A stretch of 64,000 nt of DNA, taken from contig NZ_FNEK01000015.1 of NCBI RefSeq assembly GCF_900099935.1, positions 30,448 through 94,447 on the forward strand. Reading direction: 5' to 3'. Source of the DNA: Aliiruegeria lutimaris. Lineage in GTDB: Bacteria; Pseudomonadota; Alphaproteobacteria; Rhodobacterales; Rhodobacteraceae. The stretch's first letter is position 1, and each line of letters opens with the position of its first letter. The translations under genes were made by a program, and so were the position numbers. Below are positions 46,256 through 54,774 of the stretch, piece by piece. The notes under the pieces were generated by a model, which searched no databases, was not told the origin of the DNA, and saw nothing but the letters and a program-made list of their open reading frames with translations.

Positions 46256-46996
46256 GTGACAACTATGGAGGATCCCCAGGGCAAACGACCCGTGGTCGCC
46301 GTGATAGATGATGACGCCAACCTTCGGCGCACCGTCGCCGCGCTGCTGTCCGAAAGCGGATTCGAGGCGGTTCCACTTGCCGACGGCGCCGCATTTCACG
46401 CGCGCGGGCCGGAACCCGGGGTGGACCTCGCGCTGATCGATCTGAGACTCGCAGAGGAGAACGGGCTCGAACTCGCCATCTCCTTGCGTCGGCGTCACGG
46501 ACTTCCTATTGTCATGCTCACCGGTCGTGGCGATGACACCGACCGGATCGAAGGGCTCGAAACCGGCGCTGACGACTACATGATGAAGCCGTTCAACCCG
46601 CGTGAACTGATTGCCCGTATCCGGGCAGTCCTGAGGCGCGCGGGCCATCCTGACATGGTCGCTGCCGACCGCGACGCCGCGCGTCTGATTGCATTCGGTG
46701 GGCTCCGGCTGGATCTCGACCGGCGCGACCTTGTGGACGCCAATGGCGCCGAGATTGCGCTGACCAATGCCGAGTACCGGCTTCTGGAATACCTTGTGCT
46801 GAACCAGGGCCGGGTGATCCCGCGCCCTGAACTCATGGCCGAGCTCGGGGCCGATCTGAACCATTACGGCGACCGTACCATCGACGTGTTGATCCTGCGG
46901 CTGCGACGCAAGATAGAGCCGGTACCTTCCAAGCCTGTCCATCTGCAAACGCGGCGCGGCCAGGGCTATTTCTTCGTGATCGGGTCCACGCGATGA
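46256..46996 (+). CDS. OmpR/PhoB family response regulator
   Basis: A 246-residue regulator. Receiver domain (about 12-128) with the acidic pair in VIDDDANLRR, phospho-acceptor Asp in ALIDLRLAEENG, Thr in VMLTGRGDD and Lys in MMKPFNPREL; winged-helix domain (about 150-240) with ALTNAEYRLLEYLVLNQGRV and RTIDVLILRLRRKIE. GTG 46256 follows GGGAGG; ATG 46265 is an alternative. It overlaps the kinase gene by four bases and is divergent from the ABC importer, the probable target. Confidence 0.9.
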   Translation: MTTMEDPQGKRPVVAVIDDDANLRRTVAALLSESGFEAVPLADGAAFHARGPEPGVDLALIDLRLAEENGLELAISLRRRHGLPIVMLTGRGDDTDRIEGLETGADDYMMKPFNPRELIARIRAVLRRAGHPDMVAADRDAARLIAFGGLRLDLDRRDLVDANGAEIALTNAEYRLLEYLVLNQGRVIPRPELMAELGADLNHYGDRTIDVLILRLRRKIEPVPSKPVHLQTRRGQGYFFVIGSTR

Positions 46997-49467
46997 AGCG
47001 GATATCGGTCAGGGCGCGCCTGCTTTTCGCGCTTGCCGCCCTTACCCTTGCCACGTTTCTTGTTGGAGCAATCGCATGGGCCGCGCTCGAGCGAACGACG
47101 GCCCGGGTCGACAGGTTGCATGGCGATACGCTCGCTGCCGTCGACGCGGCAATGACTCTCTCGCGACAGGCCGCAAGCATCGCGACGAACGCGCCGTACA
47201 TGCTGCTGCTCGACAGCCCCTTTCGCATCGCCCAGGAGGGCGAGGTGACGGTCGGCGTGATCGACGAGATCGCGGCCGGGCTGGCCGAGGGCGATGAACT
47301 CACCGTCACGCTGGACGATATGCGCGCCGGCACGATCGAGATGGTTGCGCATATGCAGGCCCGGGCCGGCTACCGCGATCAGACCCTGCGCACCAATGCG
47401 GCCCTGGCCAAGGCAGAGCGGCGTTACGCCCATCTGGCTGCCAGCACGGACACCCCGCTCGCGGAAAGACAGGACTGGTTCACGCTCCAAAGGGTCGCCG
47501 ACGCCCTTCTTGGCGCAGGTCGGGCCGAAAACCTGATTGGCGTTGGCGAATTCCAGCGCGCCTACCACCGTTTGCGGCGCGTCGCGAACAAGGACGGCTT
47601 GCGGGAAAGTCAAGGCGATCTTTCCGAACTGGTTTCATTTGCGGAGGGACGCGACGGTCTGTTCGAATTGCGTCGGTTGGAACTGATGAACCAGATCGGC
47701 GCGCAGGGTGCGCTGGTGCAGGTCCGGCTTGGCGCTGCGGCCGTGATCGCCCATGCCGAAGCGGTAACAGCGGATGCGCAGGCCGCAATCGCCGCCGAGA
47801 GGGCCGAAACCATCAGCGCAATCGCGCTGCGAAAGAGCACGATCCTTGTTGTCGTTCTCGCCTCCGCGGCCCTCGCGCTGACCGCGGCGCTCTATGTGTC
47901 GGGTTACGTGACCGGCAACCTGCGCGCCGTCTCGGATGCGATGATGCGTCTTGCCGCCGGCGACCGCTCCCTGCGGCTTCCCCGCGGTGAAGGCGCCGGC
48001 GACGAGATCGGCAAGCTGTTCCACGCATTTCGAACCTTTCGTGCCAACGCGATCCGTCTGGACCGGTCCAACCGTCGCCTCGCCGAACGCAATGCGCTTT
48101 TCGAGAAGATGATGAGCAGCATCACCGATGGCGTCGCGATCCTGTCGGATACCGGCGCGATCATCGCCCGCAACGACCGCCTTGCGGAGGTGCTGCGGAT
48201 CGATCCCGCACATGCGGGCAAGCGCGTCGGCTTGGACGAGTTGGTCTCCCGGGGCGGCTGGAAAGACTCCCCGGGCCCGACCGGGAGTCAAATGCTCGCA
48301 ACAGCCGATGGCCATTATGCGCTGCGCCGTGAGAGTCCCTTGCCGGGGGGCGGTGCCGTGGTGCTGATTGCCGATATCACCGAGCAACGCCAGATCGACG
48401 ACAGGATGCAACAGATCCGCCGGATCGAGGCCCTGGGCAAGGTGACGGGTGAGGTGGCGCATGATTTCGGCAATATCCTGTCGACCATCAACGGCAGCCT
48501 GCACCTGATGGAAACGGCCTCGCCCGATGTCCAGCGCGAGCTGGTCGGCTCGATTGCAATCGCCGCCGAGATCGGCACGTCGCTGGTCCAACGCCTTCTG
48601 GCTTTCGCCCGGCGACAGAAGCTCATGCCCGAGGTGGTCGAACTCAACGCCTTGGTGGACGGCATGGCCGACCTCGTGGCGATGGCCCTTCGCGACGAAA
48701 TCCGTCTCGAAACCCGGGAGGCACCCGAGCCGATCGAGGTACGCGTCGACCCGGGGCAGCTCGAAAGCGCCTTGCTCAACCTTTGCCTCAATGCCGCCCA
48801 GGCCATAGACGGTTCCGGGGAGATCACGATTTCGGTTGCTGCCGAAGGCAATCGCGCGGTGATCGAGGTTGCCGATACCGGATGTGGAATGAGTGCCGAG
48901 ACCGTCGAACACGCGATGGAGCCATTCTATACCGCGCGCGCAGATGGAACCGGCACCGGCCTCGGGTTTGCCATGGTCTATGGCTTCATCAGCCAGTCAG
49001 GTGGCGAGGTCCAGATCCTCTCCACACCGGGCGCGGGCACGACGGTGCGCATGACCCTTCCTCGGGCCGAAGCTTCAGCGTCGCCGGCGACACGCTGGAA
49101 CCGCGTGCTTCTGGTCGAAGACGACCCCGAAGACCTCTCGGCGGCCCGGGCCATTCTGAACGATCACGCCAACGAGCTTGTCGAGGAGACCACGACCGCG
49201 GGCGCGCTCGCCCGGCTTGAGGAACAAGTCTTCGACCTCGTCGTTTCGGACCTGTCGCTTGGCGGCAATCCGGGCGGGTGGCGTATCGCATCCGCGGCGT
49301 TGTCATCCGGTGCGGCCCGCTCAGTTGCGATCGTCTCGGGGCGGCTCCCGGCGAAAACGCCGTTCAATGGGCAATATGGTTCGGCGCTCGTGACCCTCGC
49401 CAAGCCGTTCGACATCGCAGCCCTTTGTGTTGCGCTCGGAAGGGACGACAGACATGACCGCGCTTGA
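46993..49467 (+). CDS. Hybrid sensor histidine kinase with C-terminal receiver
   Basis: An 824-residue membrane kinase. Helices at about residues 9-30 and 283-304 bound a long periplasmic helical sensor domain (about 31-282); a HAMP segment (305-355) is followed by a PAS-like region (about 366-465), the H box with His490 (GEVAHDFGNILSTI), and an ATPase domain (N box NLCLNAAQA, G boxes VADTGCGMS and GTGTGLGFA). A C-terminal receiver (about 705-815) has the acidic VEDDPED, Asp in VVSDLSLGG and Lys in TLAKPFD. So the phosphate may go to an internal Asp or the separate regulator. ATG 46993 overlaps the regulator stop. Confidence 0.9.
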   Translation: MKRISVRARLLFALAALTLATFLVGAIAWAALERTTARVDRLHGDTLAAVDAAMTLSRQAASIATNAPYMLLLDSPFRIAQEGEVTVGVIDEIAAGLAEGDELTVTLDDMRAGTIEMVAHMQARAGYRDQTLRTNAALAKAERRYAHLAASTDTPLAERQDWFTLQRVADALLGAGRAENLIGVGEFQRAYHRLRRVANKDGLRESQGDLSELVSFAEGRDGLFELRRLELMNQIGAQGALVQVRLGAAAVIAHAEAVTADAQAAIAAERAETISAIALRKSTILVVVLASAALALTAALYVSGYVTGNLRAVSDAMMRLAAGDRSLRLPRGEGAGDEIGKLFHAFRTFRANAIRLDRSNRRLAERNALFEKMMSSITDGVAILSDTGAIIARNDRLAEVLRIDPAHAGKRVGLDELVSRGGWKDSPGPTGSQMLATADGHYALRRESPLPGGGAVVLIADITEQRQIDDRMQQIRRIEALGKVTGEVAHDFGNILSTINGSLHLMETASPDVQRELVGSIAIAAEIGTSLVQRLLAFARRQKLMPEVVELNALVDGMADLVAMALRDEIRLETREAPEPIEVRVDPGQLESALLNLCLNAAQAIDGSGEITISVAAEGNRAVIEVADTGCGMSAETVEHAMEPFYTARADGTGTGLGFAMVYGFISQSGGEVQILSTPGAGTTVRMTLPRAEASASPATRWNRVLLVEDDPEDLSAARAILNDHANELVEETTTAGALARLEEQVFDLVVSDLSLGGNPGGWRIASAALSSGAARSVAIVSGRLPAKTPFNGQYGSALVTLAKPFDIAALCVALGRDDRHDRA

Positions 49468-50053
49468 TACGAAGGCCGTGATATTCGATTGCGATGGAAC
49501 CCTGGCGCTTACGGCGAACCTGCACTTCGACGCTTTCAATGCCGCATTGGCCCGACAAGGGGCATATATGGACCGTGCCTGGTACGATGCGCGCAAGGGA
49601 CTCGACAGGAACGACCTGATCGCCGAATTCGCGGCGCAACACGACGCCGTACTGGATTGCGCCCGCATCGTCGCCGACAGCCGGAGGATCACGGTGGAGC
49701 GCGCCGAACAGACAGCGGTGGAAAATCCGCCGGTCGCAGCCCTGGCACGACGGCTCAAGGGCAAGGTTCCGATCGCGGTCGGGTCGAACGCGGAAACCGA
49801 TGTCGTCCGTTCAATCCTTCGGGGGGCCGGACTTGATCCGCTTTTCGAAGTGGTGGTTACCGTGGTCGAAGCGCTGCGCCCGAAGCCTGACCCCGCGATA
49901 TTTCTTCTCGCCGCGGAACGGCTCGCCGTTGCCCCCGGCGAATGCCTGGTACTGGAGGATTCCGAGCAAGGTCTCCAGGCCGCGATCGCTGCCGGGATGG
50001 ATGTGTTGGACGTACGGATTCCCGATGTTCTTTCTCAGATCGAAAGCTGGTGA
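49454..50053 (+). CDS. HAD superfamily phosphatase (sugar-phosphatase-like)
   Basis: A 199-residue HAD hydrolase with a C1 cap. Motif I FDCDGTLA (nucleophile Asp), motif II VGSNAE, motif III Lys in RPKPDPAIF and motif IV LEDSEQGLQA are all present, as in fructose-1-phosphatase YqaB and beta-phosphoglucomutase-like enzymes. ATG 49454 overlaps the kinase stop by 14 bases, so it is translated with the two-component system. With an AfuA-like importer next door it may dephosphorylate the imported sugar phosphate; this is inference. Confidence 0.85.
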   Translation: MTALDTKAVIFDCDGTLALTANLHFDAFNAALARQGAYMDRAWYDARKGLDRNDLIAEFAAQHDAVLDCARIVADSRRITVERAEQTAVENPPVAALARRLKGKVPIAVGSNAETDVVRSILRGAGLDPLFEVVVTVVEALRPKPDPAIFLLAAERLAVAPGECLVLEDSEQGLQAAIAAGMDVLDVRIPDVLSQIESW

Positions 50054-50558
50054 AAACATCCATTCGAGGCTGTGACGCGTCCATTTCGATGCGATGCACA
50101 CAAGCAGCATCCAACCTGCTTGGCTCGCGAACCAAGCACCGCTGCCATCGGGCACTGATCTGGAAGAAGTGCCGCGCTATGTTTTCATAGCCATACTACT
50201 TGCATGCCTTGATATTTGGCGCTTGGCGAGAGTCCCGTGATCTCCAAAATTCGAAAGAGCGTTGTTGACCGTTGCCAAAAGACGGACCGCCGTGGACTTC
50301 GTCGTAGAGTGCTTTGCTCAGCGTAGTCTAGATGACATTGCGAAACCGCCATCTTACTCCAGATGCGACCGCTGCGCACAATTGAGAAGGAACGGTTCCA
50401 GGTGTATTCGGCGACTGGCTGCGAGCCGTTTTCGAAGTCCGTTCAAGCGCGCAGGAGCGTCGCCCGTTCGACGGCCCATATTGCGACGATCACGGATACC
50501 GACGCGGCGATGGCTCCCCGCGTTCCGATCCAGACCCGTGCCTGAAACGGTCGTCTGC
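50054..50558. other. Intergenic region with no supported gene
   Basis: About 505 bases between the phosphatase stop and the LacI stop, lower in coding character than its surroundings. Short open frames on both strands lack ribosome sites or homology that I can recognise. It may hold decayed sequence. Confidence 0.45.
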
Positions 50559-51608
50559 TCAGGAAAACGCAAGCCCGGTGGTATTCTCACGTGTCACGAT
50601 GCCGATTGGAAGGAATCCCGGATCTCGTTGCCGCTGTTCCAAATGCGCGACCATCGCCTCGACGGCATGTTCGGCCACATTGTGCATGTCGAGATGCAAG
50701 ACGATATCCATGCTTCCGTCCAACAGGTAGGAGCGGGTTTCCTGAGAAAAGTTGTGGCCAATATGGACCAGCTCACCGACCACGCCGGCTTCCTTCAGGG
50801 CGCGCACAACGCCTTCATGCCCGCCGCCAACATTGTAGATCCCGACAAGATCGGGATATCTGGCCAGCGCTTCGCTCACGACGGTGAAATTTCGGGTACC
50901 GTCATCTTCTCCATTCAGAACGATGGACTCGCCGATATGGGGAAAGCCCGCGCGCAGCGCCGCCCGAAAGCCCATTTCCCTGTCTTCGTGAAGACGGTAC
51001 AGGCTTCCGGCGGTGACAATTGCAACCCGACCTGCCTGCCGGGTGAACCGCCCCATTAGGAAACCCGCCGTCCGCCCGGCAGCGCGGTTGTCGATGCCCA
51101 CGGTGGCGATGATGTTGGGATTCGCCAGTCCCGACAGGAGCGCAAGTCCGGGGATCCTGGCGCCGTGCAGGAAGTCGACGGCATCGTGAACGCGTGGGTC
51201 TTCGAGTGCCTGGAAGGCGACGGCGTCGATCCCCTGTCCGGCGCAGGCCCTGAGCTTCCGAGCGAGCGCCGCTGGTTCCATCTTGCGAGCGAAGACGCAT
51301 TCGACGGTCGCATTGCCGCGTTCGCCGCAGGCTTGCAGGCAGCGGCCGAGATGCTCCGTTGACGAACCGGCGAGTTCGGGCAGCAACACCTTGAGGCGCC
51401 ACGGCCGAGCGCGGGGCGACATTGGTGCACCGCTCTCGATTGCCGCCCGTGCCTGCTCCACCCTCTGTCGCGTGGTTTCCCGAACCGTCCCGCGATTGTG
51501 AAGCACGCGGTCGACCGTCGCCGTGCCTACCCCGGCCAGCCTGGCGATCTCGGCAATGGTGGCGTGGCGTTTTCGGTCCATGGCAGCAGTTTCCAGATCA
51601 GAATCCAT
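50559..51608 (-). CDS. LacI family transcriptional regulator
   Basis: A 349-residue LacI-type regulator with the helix-turn-helix ATIAEIARLAGVGTATVDRV (about 15-36) and a type I periplasmic-binding-like effector domain (about 75-335: PNIIATVGIDNRAAGRTAGF, GIYNVGGGHEGVVRALKEAG). The pattern resembles the CcpB/RbsR-like group that often pairs with sugar ABC importers. Start codons at 51620, 51611, 51608 and 51581 are possible; AAGGGA best fits 51608. It is divergent from the Gfo/Idh operon, and operator-like repeats lie between them. Confidence 0.87.
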   Translation of the reverse strand: MDSDLETAAMDRKRHATIAEIARLAGVGTATVDRVLHNRGTVRETTRQRVEQARAAIESGAPMSPRARPWRLKVLLPELAGSSTEHLGRCLQACGERGNATVECVFARKMEPAALARKLRACAGQGIDAVAFQALEDPRVHDAVDFLHGARIPGLALLSGLANPNIIATVGIDNRAAGRTAGFLMGRFTRQAGRVAIVTAGSLYRLHEDREMGFRAALRAGFPHIGESIVLNGEDDGTRNFTVVSEALARYPDLVGIYNVGGGHEGVVRALKEAGVVGELVHIGHNFSQETRSYLLDGSMDIVLHLDMHNVAEHAVEAMVAHLEQRQRDPGFLPIGIVTRENTTGLAFS

Positions 51609-51622
51609 CATTCCCTTCATAT

Positions 51623-51652
51623 CGCATCAATTGTGATGCGTGTGGTGCATCA
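51623..51652. promoter_or_regulatory. Candidate LacI operator cluster
   Basis: CGCATCA-ATTG-TGATGCG is a 7-base inverted repeat (51623-51640). A further GCATCA at 51647-51652 makes a second inverted pair with TGATGC 51634-51639. The spot, just upstream of the LacI gene and 80 bases before the divergent operon, fits autoregulation and operon control. Confidence 0.6.
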
Positions 51653-51732
51653 GTTTTTTTCTGTGATCGAAAAATGATTGCAACTCGCTCGTCGGTTTCG
51701 TTTTTCTGCAACAGACCCTTTGGGAGGAGCAC

Positions 51733-52884
51733 ATGGAAAAACTGCGTGTGGGTCTGATCGGCTGCGGGCGGATCAGCGACATCTATCTGAAGAACTGCAA
51801 GAGCTTTGACGGCCTGGAGATCGTAGCTTGCGCAAGCCTCGACATTTCCGAGAGCCGGGCAAAAGCAGAGCAATATGGCATCCCGCGCGCGACGGTGCCG
51901 GAAGAGGTCATCGCCGCCCCCGACATCGACGCGATCCTGAACCTGACAATTCCGGCGGCGCATTCCGAGATCAGCCGCGCCGCACTGGAAGCCGGCAAGC
52001 ATGTCTATTCCGAAAAGCCCTTCGCGACGGATCTGGACGAAGGACGGGCGATCCTTGAGCTTGGCCGGGAAAAGGGCCTGCTGGTGGGCAATGCGCCCGA
52101 CACATTCCTTGGCGGGCGCTGGCAGACCGTGCGCAAGCTACTCGATAGCGGCGTGATCGGCGCGCCAACGGGTGTGGCCGCCTTCGTGCCAACGCATGGT
52201 GTCGAACGGCACCACCCCAACCCCGATTTCTACTACGCCAAGGGCGGCGGGCCGCTGCTGGACCTTGGCCCGTACTACCTGACGGCTCTGGTCTTCTGTC
52301 TCGGTCCCATTCGACGCGTGGCCGGCATGGCGCGCAAGACCTTCCCCGAGCGCATGATCGAGAACGGCCCGCGCCATGGCGAAATGATGCCCGTCGAGGT
52401 CGATACCCATTGCCTCAGCCTGATGGAGTTCGAGTCCGGCGTCATCGGACAGATGATGGTCAGCTTCGATGTCTGGGAGAGCGAAACGCCCCGGCTGGAA
52501 ATCTACGGCGAGGACGGCACGATCTGCATCCCCGATCCCGATCCCGGCGATGGCGCGAATATCTTTCAAGGGCCGGTCTGGTACCGGACCCGCTCAACGT
52601 CGCGCTGGACCATGCGGCCGCGGCCCAAAGCTCCGGCGGAGTGGTCGGTTGCCGAAAACACGCATGGGTACAATTTCGACGCCCGCGGGATCGGCCTGCT
52701 CGACATGGCGCAGGCGGTCACGGAAGGCCGCCAGCCGCGCGCCAGTGGCGAGATGGCGTTCCACGTCTACGAGGCGATGGAAGGGATGCTCGCCTCCGCC
52801 GAAACCGGGCGCTTCGTCGATATGACCAGTCGATGCGACCGGCCCGAACCTCTCCCTGAAATCCTCCCGGAAGGCAGAATCTGA
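51733..52884 (+). CDS. Gfo/Idh/MocA family oxidoreductase (first of three)
   Basis: A 383-residue sugar/inositol-type dehydrogenase. Rossmann motif LIGCGRISDIYLKN, family motif VYSEKPFATD (Lys-Pro), and the active-site segment GGGPLLDLGPYYLTALV with its Asp. TGGGAGGAG lies upstream of ATG 51733. It is divergent from LacI and overlaps the next gene by one base. It probably oxidises a sugar hydroxyl with NAD(P), the first or a middle step of the pathway. Confidence 0.88.
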   Translation: MEKLRVGLIGCGRISDIYLKNCKSFDGLEIVACASLDISESRAKAEQYGIPRATVPEEVIAAPDIDAILNLTIPAAHSEISRAALEAGKHVYSEKPFATDLDEGRAILELGREKGLLVGNAPDTFLGGRWQTVRKLLDSGVIGAPTGVAAFVPTHGVERHHPNPDFYYAKGGGPLLDLGPYYLTALVFCLGPIRRVAGMARKTFPERMIENGPRHGEMMPVEVDTHCLSLMEFESGVIGQMMVSFDVWESETPRLEIYGEDGTICIPDPDPGDGANIFQGPVWYRTRSTSRWTMRPRPKAPAEWSVAENTHGYNFDARGIGLLDMAQAVTEGRQPRASGEMAFHVYEAMEGMLASAETGRFVDMTSRCDRPEPLPEILPEGRI

Positions 52885-53540
52885 TGCCGATAGAAACCCT
52901 CTCCATCTCCGAGCCGTTCTTCACAACGCGCATCGTCTCCGACGAACCCAGCCTTGAAGTTCGCGGCAAGGTGATCGTGCTGAATCTGAGCGAAACGCCG
53001 ATCGGCATCCGCGATCAGAAACTGGCCTATCTGCAATCGACCGTTGTCCGGGATGTCGAACTGCACACTCTCGATCATGCGGTGATTGTCGAGCGGTTCG
53101 CCGACTATCCCGACGAAGCGGCGCTCTTTGACGAGGTCAGGAAAATCTGGCCGTCGGCCTTCGAGGTCCGCCAGGAGGAACGCCTGCGGGGTGTCAGCCA
53201 CTACATGTCGCCCAAGGTGTGGATTGGCCAGTTCGGATTCACCTTCTATCATTCCGGTTCGGTGCCGCTGAAGGTCGGGCTGCACCGCGATCACGATTTC
53301 TGCCCGGTGCCGGGCTTCCGCGAAGTGCACACGCAAATCGTGGGTTTCGGAAAGATGCAGCAATGCCGCGAAAAGGATATCGACACGCTCTATCTCGAAG
53401 AGCCCATGGCGCCCGGCAGCACGCATCGGCCAATGTTCGACGCCGAAGGCAATTACCCCTGGCACCAGTTCGAAACGATCACGCCCTCGATCTTCATGGC
53501 GGTTGAAATGCTGCCCGAGGGCGCCACACCCCCTCAATGA
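52884..53540 (+). CDS. Unrecognised 218-residue protein, cupin-like C-terminus
   Basis: The gene is translationally coupled (TGATG) to the upstream dehydrogenase and overlaps the next region by a few bases, so it is a real operon member. No signal peptide or membrane helix. The C-terminal half looks beta-rich with several His and acidic residues: VGLHRDHDFCPVPGFREVHT, then TLYLEEPMAPGSTHRPMFD and YPWHQFETITPSIF. This spacing of His, Glu and Gly recalls a cupin metal site but does not match the consensus. It may be a sugar isomerase/epimerase-like or binding protein. I cannot name its family. Confidence 0.6.
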   Translation: MPIETLSISEPFFTTRIVSDEPSLEVRGKVIVLNLSETPIGIRDQKLAYLQSTVVRDVELHTLDHAVIVERFADYPDEAALFDEVRKIWPSAFEVRQEERLRGVSHYMSPKVWIGQFGFTFYHSGSVPLKVGLHRDHDFCPVPGFREVHTQIVGFGKMQQCREKDIDTLYLEEPMAPGSTHRPMFDAEGNYPWHQFETITPSIFMAVEMLPEGATPPQ

Positions 53541-53548
53541 GGTCTCCG

Positions 53549-54733
53549 ATGACACTCTTTCCCGACAATTTGAACTTCGATGGCCCCTTTCCCCGGCTGT
53601 CCCGCAGATTGCGCCTGGGCATCGTCGGCGGCGGACGGATCGCCGCGACCCAGGCGATGGCTGCCCGCATGAGCGATCACTGGGAGGTGGTCGCCGGCGC
53701 GCTTTCCTCCAGCCAGGAGAGCGCCAGGAGCCGGGCGGCCGAGTTCCGGATCGCACCGGACCGCGCCTATGCCTCGTTCGAAGAAATGGCTGCCGCCGAG
53801 ACGCGTCATTCCGAAGGGGTGGACGCGGTGATGATCACGACGCCCAACCACCTGCATCACGCCGCCGCGCGGGCCTTTCTGAATGCCGGCATCGACGTGC
53901 TGTGCGACAAGCCGCTGACCAACGAGGTTTCCGAAGCCGAGGATCTGGTAGGGTTGACCAGCGCGTCGGGCTGCGTCTTCGGCGTGTCCTACGTGATGTC
54001 CTGCTTTCCGATGGTCCGGCAGGCGCGCCAGATCGTGTCGGAGGGCGGGCTGGGCCGGATCAACCAGATTCATGTCGAATTCCTGCAAGACTGGATGACG
54101 CCCGAGGAGGTTGCCGATGCGCCCCACGTCAAATGGCGTCTCGACCCGTCAAAGACCGGGAAAACAAGCTGCGTCGGGGATATCGGCACCCATGCCGCGC
54201 ATCTGGCGCAATTTGTCAGCGGGCTTCCCCTGACTGATCTGCGGGCCGAATTCCATGTCTGCGGCGCCCCCAAGCCAGTGGAGGATACGTTCTTTGCCTG
54301 GACCCGCCATGCTGGCGAGGTGCCTGGAACGTTGATGGCAACCCGGCTCGCGCCGGGCAATCGCGGCGGGCTGCGGCTACGTATTTTCGGCTCCGAAGGC
54401 GGTATCGAGTGGGACCTGGAAAAGGCCGAGCAGCTCAGGTTCAACCGTTTTGGCGAGGCGGACCGGACCATTAGCCGAGGCCATGGCCATGGGGTCAGCC
54501 CGGCGACCGAACGCCTTGTGCGAACGGGGCGGGGCTTTCCGGAGGGCATCATCGAGGCGTGGGGCAATCTCTACACCGAGTTTGCAATGGCCGTCGCGGC
54601 ACGCAAGGATGGGCTGCGTATCCCGGAAGGGTGGCTGGGCATGCCAACAGTTGCCGACGGCGCCAAAGGTGTGCAGTTCATCGAAGCCACCGTTCGTTCC
54701 AATGAGGCGGGTGGAGAATGGGTGGAGCTGTGA
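53549..54733 (+). CDS. Gfo/Idh/MocA family oxidoreductase (second of three)
   Basis: A 394-residue dehydrogenase with RLGIVGGGRIAATQAMAAR, the motif VLCDKPLTNE in place of EKP, and the active-site block SCVGDIGTHAAHLAQF with its Asp and His. It is a close paralogue of the following gene: both have LRLG-VGGG, GDIGTHA, FHVCG and GGIEWD blocks in the same order. ATG 53549 follows GAGG; ATG 53537, overlapping the previous stop, is also possible. Tandem duplication with divergence is likely, perhaps for two steps on related sugars. Confidence 0.87.
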   Translation: MTLFPDNLNFDGPFPRLSRRLRLGIVGGGRIAATQAMAARMSDHWEVVAGALSSSQESARSRAAEFRIAPDRAYASFEEMAAAETRHSEGVDAVMITTPNHLHHAAARAFLNAGIDVLCDKPLTNEVSEAEDLVGLTSASGCVFGVSYVMSCFPMVRQARQIVSEGGLGRINQIHVEFLQDWMTPEEVADAPHVKWRLDPSKTGKTSCVGDIGTHAAHLAQFVSGLPLTDLRAEFHVCGAPKPVEDTFFAWTRHAGEVPGTLMATRLAPGNRGGLRLRIFGSEGGIEWDLEKAEQLRFNRFGEADRTISRGHGHGVSPATERLVRTGRGFPEGIIEAWGNLYTEFAMAVAARKDGLRIPEGWLGMPTVADGAKGVQFIEATVRSNEAGGEWVEL

Positions 54734-54774
54734 GCGCCCGCTCACCGGGCGCAAGCTGAGATCGGAGAGACGTC

